This document shows, piece by piece, positions 51,674 through 63,525 of a stretch of 64,000 bases of DNA (within the stretch, counting starts at the first letter, position 1; each line of letters opens with the position of its first letter). Source of the stretch: Rhyzopertha dominica (Eukaryota; Arthropoda; Insecta; Coleoptera; Bostrichidae). A model generated the notes under the pieces. It was given only the letters and a program-made list of their open reading frames with translations. It did no database searches and was not told the origin of the DNA. Made by a program: the position numbers and the translations under genes. The stretch is from positions 3,427,501-3,491,500 of the forward strand of contig QCXZ01000042.1 of assembly GCA_025024175.1 (NCBI GenBank). Direction: 5' to 3'.

Positions 51674-52242
51674 CAGGGTTGGCATGATTAAAACATAATG
51701 TTTTAAACTTGTTTAAAAGAACGCTTCTGTTTAAAACTTTGTACCTTAATTTTGTCAAAGTAATTCCTTGCTGTATCGTTCCTCCTACTGGTCATTGTAA
51801 TTGTTGAACTTTAAACTTTTAAACATACAAAGTCAGTTCCTATTCTCTTTGTTAAAATTTATATTAGCTAAAATCAACCCAGTAACCTTAAATGAGGGTA
51901 TGTGATTGTTCTAGATTTTAAGAACAGAGTTGATTTTAGCTTAAAATAGAAAAGGTTTCTTTCATAATAACTAAAATTGTCGCGTAAATGCTGCACACAT
52001 CAAATACAAATGTCAACAACTGACAATCGTAGTCACCTAAGAACAACTGCTACGCACTGCGTCATCTGCTCGTATTTATTTTCACTAATATATATATAGT
52101 AATCTGAATGAGAGTGCATGTCTAAAACAGTGTTTAAAATGTATTAAACATGTTTTCAATTAAGTAAAAAAAACATGCTTGAATTAAAAAAAAACCTTTG
52201 TTTTGTATAATTTAAAAAAAATCATGTTTTTTGCCAACCCTG
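51674..52242. mobile_element. hAT-type MITE with 8-bp target duplication
   Basis: The 569-bp unit begins CAGGGTTGGCATG and ends with the reverse complement of CAGGGTTGGCAAA. It is flanked on both sides by the same 8 bases, AATTTTAA (51666-51673 and 52243-52250). CAGGG ends and an 8-bp duplication are the hallmark of hAT elements. The inside is AT-rich and has no transposase, so it is non-autonomous. Confidence 0.9.
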
Positions 52243-52735
52243 AATTTTAATACGACCATTTAAATACTAAGTCTAAATGTTATAGCGATGCATTAAACAT
52301 TGTCATTATCAATATTTTCTATTTATTATTACCAAATTCGGCAGCAGCAGGACGAAAAGGAAAGCTTTTTCAGCTAAACAATACTTAATTCAATAATTTA
52401 AATAGCTAATTTAAAATGACAAGAGAGACTGAATTGCATAGCCGAGAATGGTTTCAGTAAAGTAAATTACATTGTCGCCGGTAAGAGCTATATTTTTCAG
52501 CAAATGTAATTTTTCTTAATTATCACGTAACATCATGCTTAGAGCATACTATGCTGAAAATTACAGGAAAATAGGATGCTGGGGAAAGTAGACCAGCAGA
52601 GCATATTTATTGAGGATTAGTGTTTAATTGTGATGTTTGCAGCACTCTGAACCACTAGAAGAGAAAGTATAAGGAAAATATGGAAGTGTCAAGTGACAAA
52701 CATTCTTTTTTTATGATTATACATGAGTGCTTAGA

Positions 52736-54986
52736 TCAATTATTATTTAGGCTCTGTACTTCAAAGCCACCATTGCTTAACATCTCTGAAGTGCTCCATG
52801 TGGAATTTGAAGGCTCATAATACCTCATATTTTTAACTCCATTATATTGAATGCATACTAGTTCATAAGTCACAATAGAGCCAGCTATCTAGAATATATG
52901 TATATTTTAAATTTTGTTGTATTTTAGTTAGAGGGAAAACTTACCACTAATACAAGTGAATTCGTAATTTTAAAAAATCTTCTTCCTGTAAGCGAGGGTG
53001 GATCGTATTTGATTTCTTGAAGAATTCTGTCAACCTAAGAGAAAAAAGCTCATTTTCGGTAAGAATTTAGGGTTCCTTACCTCGACATTGTAGGCGCTGC
53101 AACAAAGAGAATTCAGTATTTTCGTGGGCTCTTTGCCAACAGTGTCTACACCAGCAGCAACTAAACAAATAGCTGCAGTCCTTGCAATTAAAAATCCAAA
53201 CGAGTATTTAAAATACCAACTTTGGAAGGCAGATCTGGCAAAAACCGGCCTAAAACCAACAAAAACATTAAGGGTAACATAGCAGCTGTTAACTCACTTT
53301 ATAGACTGGAACAGTTGTATAAGTATCATGAATAAATTACAGGTAAATGATATAAGAATGTTGTTTGCTATTGCTTCGTCGACAGTTTTACATAGTTCAT
53401 TGAGTCTAGTGTAATCTTCTCGGATCTTCATCCAGACAACTGGGTCACTTATCTACAACGATACATTTTCAAACTGATGAGATTCAGGTACCAATAGTTA
53501 TTTACCTGTAAGGATACAACTGATTTAATGCGTTCTCGAATTTGTGCCAAGCGTGAAACAAGAGCAGTGCTCAACAGCATTATGAAAGTATCTTGATAAT
53601 TCCAGGCGAATGTGTTGCAAACACCCGCAACCTAAAAGAACTAATGCAGTTTATTCAAGTATCAACATGGTTGCCAAAGATAGTTGGGGATTGAGATCGT
53701 AAAATTCGCCATTCCAGATATGAAAACATAACTCTTAAATTGAGGCCGCATATTGTTCTGAAAAAAACAGATTTTTCCTGAATGCAATGATACCAAACAA
53801 ATCGGATTTTTGACACTTTTTGGGAGGAGACGATGCTTTCTTTCACTGGATTCATTATCAAGTGCACTTTGATTTTTTTATATTTTTAAATAGCTGTTAC
53901 TTTTGACATTTTGTATGAAAATGGTGAACTACAATGAACTGGTAATGATGTTGGAATGTTTGGCTCTTTAATCATAGATATCCTAAAGGAAAGAATCTAT
54001 TACTGTCCACAATTCTTTCGGATGCAGTCATTTTTAATGCCTAATGTGGCAAAAAAATATTTTGATCAAAATAACCAGTCGTCGTTTTCTCAGACCACCA
54101 TTTTTTAAGGATGATGAAGAATATAAAAAACCATTTGGGGGCAATTTGTACCTTATACCTATGCTTAAGCTTGAAGTCTAGTCATGAAACATTTGATGAA
54201 GGGAACTTAAAAGCTTACGAATTCATTTCCCATTCTTGATTCAAATATTACCTATATCAATTACTTTAAACATTTATAGTCTTACCCAAAGTATCAGCCC
54301 TAAAAACGTATAATATGGGACATATATGAAAAATCTATAGAAAGCCATTTGAAGATAAATATTAACGCCTTCCAACCATGAGCTTCCTTTGATGTCAAAC
54401 AAGGTATACATACATGCAATGTACCAGGTATGTTCAACTAAAAGCAAGTAATTGTACCCAAAATAAAGAAAAATGACTTGGAATACTTGCTCAAGGCCGC
54501 CGTCATAACGGTAGCAAATAAAATCTTTAATTTAAACTTTAAGTCGCTGGGAAATCCATAGCTTCTCATTTCGCGATCAACTTCTGTCCACTTCTTCATG
54601 ATAGACGGCCATTCCTTAGCCAACATAGTAAATGATATCGACATGAAGAGAGCACCAGTTGGCAATATAAAAACAACTGAAAAAAGTGGACATCTAGTAA
54701 GCAGTACCGGGGCTGGATTTATTACCGACTAACTTAAACTAAAAATCAGTACTCCTTGGGATATTATATTGAGACCGCTGAAAATGATGTCAATTACGAT
54801 TAAACAACAAAAGATGTAAACCATCCAACATCTAGGAGACCTCCAACTGAAGTGGAGGCTACGATAATTAGGTCCGTTTACTCCGTTTACCGGAAACATG
54901 CAAAAACATTGTGATGTGATTAAAAAGAATTTAAAGCAGGCATGTGTCGACATGCCTCGATGTATGTGCTGATGAGGTCTTGACAT
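52736..54986 (-). CDS. GR-6: divergent sugar-type gustatory receptor, 427 aa
   Basis: Exons: 54734-54986, 54491-54676, 54286-54437, 53506-53631, 53298-53452, 53081-53249, 52945-53034, 52736-52888. It keeps the eight-exon plan and the ITSQCFCMFPVNGV, FAWNYQDTFIMLLSTALV and IREDYTRLNELC motifs. It is the most divergent member. The WINDESKKP block is GVDTVGKEP. The signature ends in QY rather than QF (TYELVCIQY). The C-terminal tail is about 35 residues, the longest of the array. Exon 2 ends with a GC donor (TTGA|GCAAGT) where paralogues have GTAAGT. That join gives ALIEH, matching IEH/LEH in the others. Intron 3 is 654 bp. The gene is intact; membership in the sugar clade is safe, but ligand range may differ. 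Confidence 0.92.
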
Positions 54987-56542
54987 TATGACCGTGTATT
55001 GAGCTTTGTTAGGTTTTTATGACGGTGTCACACGAATGATTCCAAATTAGATAGAGGTTTAATCCAAACAGTGATTATAGTACTGAACAAGGGAACACAA
55101 GGAAAGAAATTTAATTAACTAATGCAAACGCAAGTCAATTATTAGTGGCAATAAAATAAATTTGTGTTGCCTACCAAACCTGTATTTTTTAAGTAATTTT
55201 GGTAGTAATTGGCTTTATCGTTTTTAGAAAATGAACCTTGATAACCCTATTAATATCGACGTAATATAATTCAACAATGCTCAAATATTTAATATTACGT
55301 AAAACAAATTAATAATTAAAGCTGTAATCTGTCTTACCTGTAGATATATAAAAAAATATAACAAAAGCAACACAGTCCTTCGGAAAAAAGTAAAGTGAAA
55401 GTTTTAGAGGGCATAACTAGTACCAACAGAATACAAAAATCAACTTAAAATTGGCACAATATATTTTGAAAATCAATTTTAACATCCAGTGCAAACACAA
55501 AAAATATGCAAACCGTAAAGGAACTTTGTCAAACAAAGGACGCAGTGAAATCTTTCATTGAAAACACTCTGGACCGATGAGTACAACTTCAGTAATTGTG
55601 GAAAGTTTAACAGAGGAAACACACATACGGAATAGAGAAAACTTCCTCGAAATTGCAGATATTAATCACCAGACGATTTTCCGCCAACGTGTCGTGCGGT
55701 CTTTTACGGAGCAAAATTTTGGGCCACATTTTTTACTAAGTAACGTTACAGATAGAANTTTATCAGAGTTTCTCGAAGATCTACCGCTACAAACACAATC
55801 AATGCCATCTACCAACAGGATGGGGCTCCGCTTCACAATAGATGNGACAATAATTTTTTACTACGTNGATTGGAAACAAAGCCAAAAGGGAGAGATGACA
55901 AATAGCATGCTCCGCTAGGAAACTCAATTGTTCATTCGCCAATTAAACCACTAGCTTATTCTTTGTATAAAAGTAGTTTTATTTCACACCAAAACTAAAG
56001 TACTTTACCTTTTTGTGATTGGATCTCTAAATGTACTGTCCTTATTTTGAAGAGCAAACTCTGATTATCTTATCTATAACAGAAAACTTGCCCACCATCA
56101 CCAATGACAGATAACCCTTGTTAATTATTTGTTTTTAAATTAACTGGCATATCTAATATGCATTTTTTTGTAATATTCTATATGTTGAAGCTAAAATTTA
56201 AATGAATCGAGAAACTAACAAAATGAACTTTGTTCCATAAAATAGGTACATATATATGATATTTAAAGTGCTTCTTTGGGGGACATACACTCTAAACAAA
56301 AGGTGTTATTTAGAAAATAACAAGAAAATGTCCTAACAGTATTTAAAAAATGACCTGATAATTACTTCACAATATGAAATTCCTTTACTACGTATACATA
56401 TACATAAATGTATCTAATAAAAGAGCATTGCTCTGTTACCTATCCAGACAAAATATAATTGCATAATATATCAGAAATAGAGATAAGTATGCAACAAACA
56501 AGTTCCTGATAATAAGAAAAATTAGTTATTTTGCTTTAAATA
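54987..56542. other. Region upstream of GR-6
   Basis: Contains the GR-6 promoter region (no clear core motif seen) and a DDE transposase fragment at 55540-55910. No other gene. Confidence 0.5.
55540..55910 (+). mobile_element. DDE transposase fragment (Tc1/mariner-like fold)
   Basis: Reading across one frameshift gives the usual order around the first two catalytic acids: LWTDEYNFSNCGKFNRGN with the first Asp, then FRQRVVRSF, FGPHFLLSNVTDR and FLEDLPL. Next comes YQQDGAPLH with the second Asp. Single N bases (55758, 55845, 55867) lie in it. The start and the third acidic residue are missing. It resembles a transposase family widespread in insects. Confidence 0.7.
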
Positions 56543-58045
56543 AGGAGAAGAAAACCACAATAGTTCAGTGGCAATCGTCAATATAAGGAAGACGCCACCT
56601 TGTGAAAGGAAGACAAATTGACTTTTATGTGATGCTTTAACTACTTCTGAATTCCTAATATATGTTCAACAAAATTTCTGGAAAAATGATATTCCGCTAT
56701 GATAAAAGTGATAGAAAAATTATTCCCAGCTAAAAATACAAGATAAAACAGTAAGGACGTAAATAAAAGAATAAGTAAGAAATATGCGCCAAAAAATAAA
56801 AGACAGCAATGATGAATGTTCTTTTTGTCCAGTTAAAACTAATTATGCTTCTTTTAAAGTTGTATAGGTTACAACAAAATCAAAAGCTATTTTTTATTTC
56901 TTCTTTCTAAGTCTTTTTCAGATATTATTGTTGAATTTGGTTTAAAAAAGGAGAAGAAAACCACAACAGATAAGTTCAGTGGCAATCGTCAATATAAGGA
57001 AGACGCCACCTTGTGAAAGAAAGACAAATTGACTTTTATGTGATGCTTTAACTGCTTCTGAATTCCTACTATCTGTTCAACAAAGTTTCGGGAAAAAGAT
57101 ATTCCGCTATGATAATAAGTGATAGAAAAATTCTTCCCAGCTAGAAACACATTTACAAGCAATCGCCTTTTAAAAATACAAGCTAAAACCGTAAGGACGC
57201 AAATAAAAGAAAAAGTAAAAAATACGCGTCAAAAAATAAAAGACAGCAATTATGAACGTTCTTTTTGTCCAGTTAAATCTAGTTTATACTTCTTTTAAAG
57301 GTGTATAGGTTACAACGAAATCAAAACCTAATTTTTGATTCCTCCTTTCTAAATCATTTTCAGATATTATTGTTGAATTTGGTTTAAAAAAGGAGAAGAA
57401 AACCACAATTGATAAGGTCAGTGGCAATCTTGTGAAAGGAAGACAAGTTGACTTTTATGTGATCCTTTAACTGCTTCNGTATTCCTACTATCTGTTCAAC
57501 AAAGTTTCTGGAAAAGGGATATTCCGCTATGATAATAAGTGATAGAAAAATTCTTCCCAGCTAGACACACTTTTGAAAGCAATCGCCATCTAAAAATACA
57601 ATCTAAAACCGTAAGGACGCAAATAAAAGAAAAAGTAAGAAATACGCGTCAAAAAATAAAAGACAGCAATTATGAATGTTCTTTTTGTCCAGTTAAATCT
57701 AGTTTATACTTCTTTTAAAGGTGTATAGGTTACAACGAAATCAAAACCTAATTTTTGATTCCTCCTTTCTAAATCATTTTCAGATATTATTGTTGAATTT
57801 GGTTTAAAAAAGGAGAAGAAAACCACAATTGATAAGGTCAGTGGCAATCTTGTGAAAGGAAGACAAGTTGACTTTTATGTGATCCTTTAACTGCTTCTGT
57901 TTTCCTACTATCTGTTCAACAAAGTTTCTGGAAAAGGGATATTCCGCTATGATAATACGTAACAGAAAAATTCTTGCCAGTTAGAAACACATTTGAAGGC
58001 AATCGCCAGCTAAAAATACAAGTCATTTTCAGATATTATTGTTGA
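56543..58045 (+). repeat. Tandem array, about 3.5 units of 406-442 bp
   Basis: Units start at 56543, 56949, 57391 and 57811, each with AGGAGAAGAAAACCACAA; the last is cut near 58045. Units 3 and 4 are nearly identical and lack a block of about 28 bp (after GTGGCAATC) present in units 1 and 2. This shows that the array grew by recent duplication at its right end. No open frame is conserved. Confidence 0.9.
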
Positions 58046-58927
58046 ACTATATTGGACTAATTTCTAAAAACCTATCCCTTTTGTATATTTACAATTTTTT
58101 GAAAGGTTGCCTTTTATTATCATTTTATTATAGTTGAAATATTAATTTATAAGTGTCATATTTTGTTGTTAATTGATTCATTTCCGACGATTTTTGCATT
58201 TATTGCCAAATTCTTAATTATTGTAAGAAATAATTTAAAATCTATCAGTATAATATGTTTAGTGAAAGTTAGAGAATATTCAAAGAAGCACACAGAAAGG
58301 AAGGTTGGACCTTTTACTACTATTTAACTATAGGGAATTATTTTCAAGTGTAACAGTCAGGTCAGTTTCAAACACTGGTAGCCTAACAGCTCCGCTGGTT
58401 GCATATAAATTAATTATTTCAAGGAAAATAGACTGTATAAAGTTATATATAGTTAAGCATGTATGTTATCTATATTATTAACCATAGTGGATGGATTAAA
58501 CAAAGACGAAACTTGCAAGTTAGTATGTGGAAGCGTTGAAACAATTCTTTTGTGTGACCGAAATTGGTACCAAAATTTTTATTGTTCGAACATTTTCTGA
58601 TACACCATAAAATAGGTGACACGTCTGTGTAACTGGAGAAGTCTATTTTTAATCAATATCTGGTCCAACAGCTTTGCTGGTTGCACATAAATTATCTTGC
58701 AACGCACGGTTGCCTCCACTTTAAAATGAGTCATTATTGGAGTTTAGGTAACCATTTAAAACAATATGTAGCAGCAATAAATATCAGCGGCCGAGTGCTT
58801 GAGAAAAAGGATAACAGACACACTAAAGAACACCACTATTACTTGAAATATGTCCTTTATAGCACTGTCGTTAAACGGCAACGTAAAAAATTATTTTCGA
58901 AATCGGATTAGCTACACACGGCTTCAT

Positions 58928-58958
58928 GGATAATAAGACGGGCTCAGTCTCATTATCC
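58928..58958 (+). repeat. Hairpin 1 in repeat X
   Basis: GGATAAT(A)AGAC and GTCTCATTATCC form an imperfect hairpin. In the second copy (62507-62537) the left arm has changed to GATAATGAGAC, pairing better with its right arm. Confidence 0.7.
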
Positions 58959-59134
58959 GTAAAGAAGACTACATTGGACAGCCAGCCAACATATCACTTA
59001 TTGATCTTAACTGAAAATAAAAACAATTATTCTTACTGCTGTTTTGATCGACAATGAGGTTGTCGTTGAACTTACGTTCTTAGACAGCTTGAAAATTACT
59101 TTGTGACCAAATTCAATCGTTTCAATAGTAGGTT

Positions 59135-59160
59135 GCGCCTCACCTTTTGAGTTGAGACGC
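59135..59160 (+). repeat. Hairpin 2 in repeat X
   Basis: GCGCCTCACC and TTGAGACGC flank a T-rich loop. The second copy (62715-62740) reads GCGCCTCGCCT / AGGTGAGACGC and pairs over 11 positions with one mismatch and one wobble. Confidence 0.65.
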
Positions 59161-59948
59161 AGTTGTCCATTATAAAACTTTTGGGCTATATATAAGTTTT
59201 ACTGATACCGTTCACCTTTTAAAAATAATTAAGGGGTAAATAGATGAACTAGTGAGTGAAAAACATACATTATAAAAGTATTCCTAACTGTTCCTGTAAA
59301 TGCATACGAAAGTTTTTCTTCTGCCTGCGTTTTCGATGCATGTCACAACTCAAAAAGACTCATAATATCTGTACCATTAATAAAACACGAAGTTGTTTAT
59401 GCGGAAAGAAAAAACCTGTATTATTTCTTCCTTTTTTTATTTATCGCTGTATATTGATTTATCACTTTAGGTTGATTCGCTTAGTCTTATTTGTTAGAAA
59501 ATGACATCCACTAGAATCACTATCGATATGGGCGATACTAAAGAGGCCCAATGGTGAAAATTTATATTTGGCTGAAAAGCCCAAGTTCCATGGTGTTTCC
59601 ATACAGCGATTCCTAGAGTCCGCATCCGAGCTGTCAACTGCCTGGGAACGAAGAATTCCTCAATTTGAGTCTTTAAGTTGTATCGATTATCCGTAAAATA
59701 GTTTATTCAACCCCTATCTACTCAACCGTTTTGAATAAATCAAAATAATCAATAGTGACCAATTTCCTATTGCGCTTCTGTTTATTGAACATAGTAGAGG
59801 GAGAATCGATATCGGTTGGCACATAGAGATATGAAATGTTACCCTCAATTTAAAACCAAAATACTAGAAAAGTGAGTCTATTTCTTGATGAAGTAGCAAA
59901 AGACGGATTAACATCATAACTTAATCCATTATTAAAGTCTTGACATCA

Positions 59949-61225
59949 TGATTTCTCAAAGCAACAAAGATTTAAGATTTCATAGGTTGCAAAATATGTT
60001 CCATGTTTTAACTCCACACAATTTAATCAACACCCCGATGATGTTACCATTAAATATCTTGCAAGCCTAATAATTATCAAATATCATAGTATGTCTTCAT
60101 GTTTCTCAGAAATCGTTACACTTGTAACCTGTTTTTAACTTTGTCCATATAAAATAGCCGTGGAAAAAGTTTTTCCTAGTTGAAAGTAAAACATACGCCT
60201 CTTTAGTATTAAAAAGCCAGTGACAAAAAAAGTATTATCGAAGCCAACTCAGATGGTATAAATCAGTGTAAAGAATCACTCCGTATATAGAAAAGTGAAC
60301 TCTCTACTGAACACAAACATCACTTTTATGATGTATTTATCTAGGAAGAAATGTTCCAAAGGATAAAAAAATTACATCTTTTCGTATATGTTTTAAAGAG
60401 CTATGCTACGCAATCTAAACAGAATTGCAAAATGCTTATGTAAAGATTTTTCAAATACTTATATTATCAATATTTTTTCAAAGAATTTAGAGTATTAATT
60501 TGATTCCAAAAGTTATCAGCCAGAAATCTCTACACCAATAAAACACTGCGATGAGATAAAGATGTTTTAAAAAATTGATTTGATTTCTCAAAGCCAACAA
60601 AGATTTAAGATTTCATAGGTTGCAAAATATGTTCCATGTTTTAACTCCACACAATTTAATCAACACTCCGATGATTTTACCATTAAATATCTTGCAAGCC
60701 TAACAATTATCTAATATCATAGAATGACTTTATGTTTTTCAGAAATCGTTACCGCTTATATCCTGTTTTTAACTTCGTCCATATAAAGCGGCGGTGGAAA
60801 GTTTTTCTTAATTAAAAGTAGCACATACGCTTTTTCAGTATTAAAAAGCCAGCGAGAAAAAAAGTATTATCGAAGCCAACTCAGATGGAATGTAGCAATA
60901 CATCGTTATTCAAACTAAGTCTTCTAATTCAGTGTAAAGAATCACTCAGTATATAGAAAAGTGAACTATTCTACTGAATACAAACATCACTTGTATGATG
61001 TATTTATCTAGAAAGAAAGGTTCCACACAAATCTGCTATGCAATCTACAACAGAATAGCTAACATAATCGAATGGCAAGATACTTATGAAACTATTTTTT
61101 AAATACTTATATTATCAATATTTTTTCAAAGAATTTAGAGTACTCATTTGATTCCAAAAGTTATCAGCCAGAAGTCTCTACACAAATAAAACACTGCAAT
61201 GAGATAAACATGTTTTAAGAAATTG
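59949..61225 (+). repeat. Tandem repeat Y, two copies with a 632-bp period
   Basis: Y1 is 59949-60580 and Y2 is 60581-61225; both begin TGATTTCTCAAAG and contain GTTGCAAAATATGTTCCATG. Each has private indels, for example an ACATCGTTATTCAAACTAAG insert in Y2. A third copy begins at 63526 and is cut by the window edge; it shares the Y2 version of most variants. Confidence 0.88.
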
Positions 61226-61467
61226 TAAGAACTCGCATACAAATAGGCGATGAAAGAAACTAATTTCGACGATTTACTTTAAATAACAAGTTAACAAAGT
61301 GTGTAGCCAACTTAGTATAAAGGCAACAATTGAAAACTGCCGTAAATAATAATAGTTCGAAAACGTGTTTAACTTGGATTAAAAAATGCACCGCCACAAG
61401 CTTTTGAAAATAAGATATAAGTATCTTGGATAGTTTTCCTGCATCTCAAGCAAAAAGCCGCAGAAGT

Positions 61468-61671
61468 ATGCGAGAACATTCTTTTAGCATAAGTTTATTG
61501 CTTTTAGTTTTTATTTTAAACACAAAAAGCTACGGACATGAAAATTCTGTTGTAAATAAATGGATACAAAATCAAAATAATTTCCATAGTCAAAACCCTA
61601 GTGTCAGATTGAACCCAAAAAAAATTTCCAACAGAAAGAAAAATTTAGGAGACTATAAAAGAGATGATTAG
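61468..61671 (+). CDS. Candidate small secreted peptide, 67 aa
   Basis: From ATG 61468 the product begins MREHSFSISLLLLVFILNTK followed by SYG and HENSVV, which looks like a 20-23 residue signal peptide with a usual cut site. The rest is polar and rich in Asn and Lys, with dibasic or tribasic sites (PKK, RKK, YKR), as in peptide precursors. It has no Cys. A TATA-like GATATAAGTAT lies about 55 bp upstream. It is in the only unique part between the X/Y repeat copies. I recognise no family. It may also be the first exon of a longer gene or chance. Confidence 0.35.
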   Translation: MREHSFSISLLLLVFILNTKSYGHENSVVNKWIQNQNNFHSQNPSVRLNPKKISNRKKNLGDYKRDD

Positions 61672-62182
61672 CATTTTGGGATCCCGTCAATGCATTTCTA
61701 GCATCCGTTCTTTTTTGTGGTATCGTTTTGGAACGACGGAAGTTGAACATAAGCATTCTTCAGATATCTTAGAGGAACATACTAGAATATTATACTATAC
61801 ATACACCAAATTCATCCCTCTATTGTGAACCTAAACGGTTTATGAAGGAAGAAAATGATGTGATGAACTTACGATGCTTTATAAATGTCAAAGAATAATA
61901 TAATTAGTTTGTTTCGCCTAAACGTTGCTTATTTAACAATAACGACATTATAATCAAAATACTACTATAGTATCTAAATATAGAATTCGGCAATCAATTT
62001 CATATGTATTTTTTAATCTTCGTTCTTCAATACAAGTTTGGATGAAGTTCGTTCATTTATCCCATTCAAACAATAACAAGAAAACAAGATCAAGGAAGAC
62101 GAAGACTAAAGATAGTCTGCCAAAAGTAAGGAAGGCGACCATATCAGATACCTAACACACAGTATGCTTCCTTTTTAGTAAT

Positions 62183-63525
62183 TTTGCTGGTTGCACATAA
62201 ATTATCTTGCAACGCACGGTTGCTTCGACTTTAAATTAAGTCAATTATTGCAGTTTAGGTAACCATTTAAAACAAGCTGTAGCAGCAATAAATATCAGCG
62301 GTCGAGTGCTTGAGGAAATGTATAACAGACACACAGAAAGAAAGGTTAATCCTGACATGTTATGCAATGTTTGTAAATGTCACAATGTAAAATCGGCATT
62401 CAATGTTAACACCACTTTTACTTGAAATATGTCCTTTATAGCACTATAGTTAAATGACAACGAACAAAATTATTTGCAAAATAGGATTAGCTACAGTCGG
62501 CGTCATGGATAATGAGACAGGCTCAGTCTCATTATTCGTAAAGAATACTGTACATTGGGCACTCAGCCAACATATCATTTAATGATCTTAACTAAAAAAA
62601 AAACCATTATTCTTACTGCTGTTTTGATCGACAATGAGGTTGTCGTTGAACTTACGTTCTTAGACAGCTTGAAAATTACTTTGTGACCAAATTCAATCGT
62701 TTCAATAGTAGGTTGCGCCTCGCCTTTTGAGGTGAGACGCAGTGGTCCATTATAAAACTTTTGGGCTATATATAAGTTTTACTGATACCGTTCACCTTTT
62801 AAAAATAATTAAGGGGTAAATAGATGAACTAGTGAGTGAAAAACATAAATTATAAAAGTATTCCTAACTGTTCCTGTAAACGCATATGAAAGTTTTTCTT
62901 CTGCCTGCGTTTTCGATGCATGTCAACTCAAAAAGACTCATAATATCTGTACCATTAATAAAACACGAAGTTGTTTATGCGGAAAGAAAAAACCTGTATT
63001 ATTTCTTCCTTTTTTTATTTATCGCTGTATATTGATTTATCACTTTAGGTTGATTCGCTTAGTCTTATTTGTTAGAAAATGACATCAACTAGAATCACTA
63101 TCGATCTGGGCGATACTAAAGAGGCCCAATGGTGAAAATTTATATTTGGCTGAAAAGCCCAAGTTCCATGGTGTTTCCATACAGCGATTCCTAGAGTCCG
63201 CATCCGAGCTGTCAAATGCATGGGAACGGAGAATTCCTCAAATTGAGTCTTTAAGTTGTTGCGATTATCCGTATACTAGTTTATTCAACCCATACCTACT
63301 CAACCGTTTTGAATAAATCAAAATAATCAATAGTGACCAATTTCCTATTGCGCTTCTGTTTATTGAACATAGTAGAGGGAGAATCGATATCGGTTGGCAC
63401 ATAGAGTTATGAAATGTTACCCTCAATTTAAAACCAAAATACTAGAAAAGTGAGTCTATTTTTGATGAAATAGCAGAAGACGGATTAACATCATAACTTA
63501 ATACATTATTGCACTCTTGCCATCA
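62183..63525 (+). repeat. Segmental repeat X, copy 2
   Basis: Second copy of 58673-59948, in the same orientation, offset about 3510 bp at the left and about 3580 bp further on. The change is due to about 70 extra bases near 62340-62412. Both hairpins are present at 62507-62537 and 62715-62740. Confidence 0.88.

Larger units (their letters stand above)
45565..52735. other. Large intergenic region between GR-5 and GR-6
   Basis: At 7.2 kb this is the largest gap in the receptor array. It contains a 363-bp tandem duplication (50248-50973) with an older relative near 49060-49350, a hAT-type MITE (51674-52242) and two AGATGGCGCT sites (48031, 49444). From 45.6 to 49 kb I see nothing else; no receptor fragment is detectable. 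Confidence 0.6.
58673..59948 (+). repeat. Segmental repeat X, copy 1
   Basis: Repeats at 62183-63525 in the same orientation with few differences. It includes two hairpins (58928-58958 and 59135-59160). A weaker copy of its first bases (GCTGGTTGCATATAAATTA) occurs near 58392. Open frames in this copy are broken in the other, so it is not coding. Confidence 0.88.

Noticed and set aside
59256..59504. Cysteine-containing 82-codon frame in repeat X copy 1
   Set aside because: The equivalent frame in copy 2 is broken by a stop, so it is not conserved.
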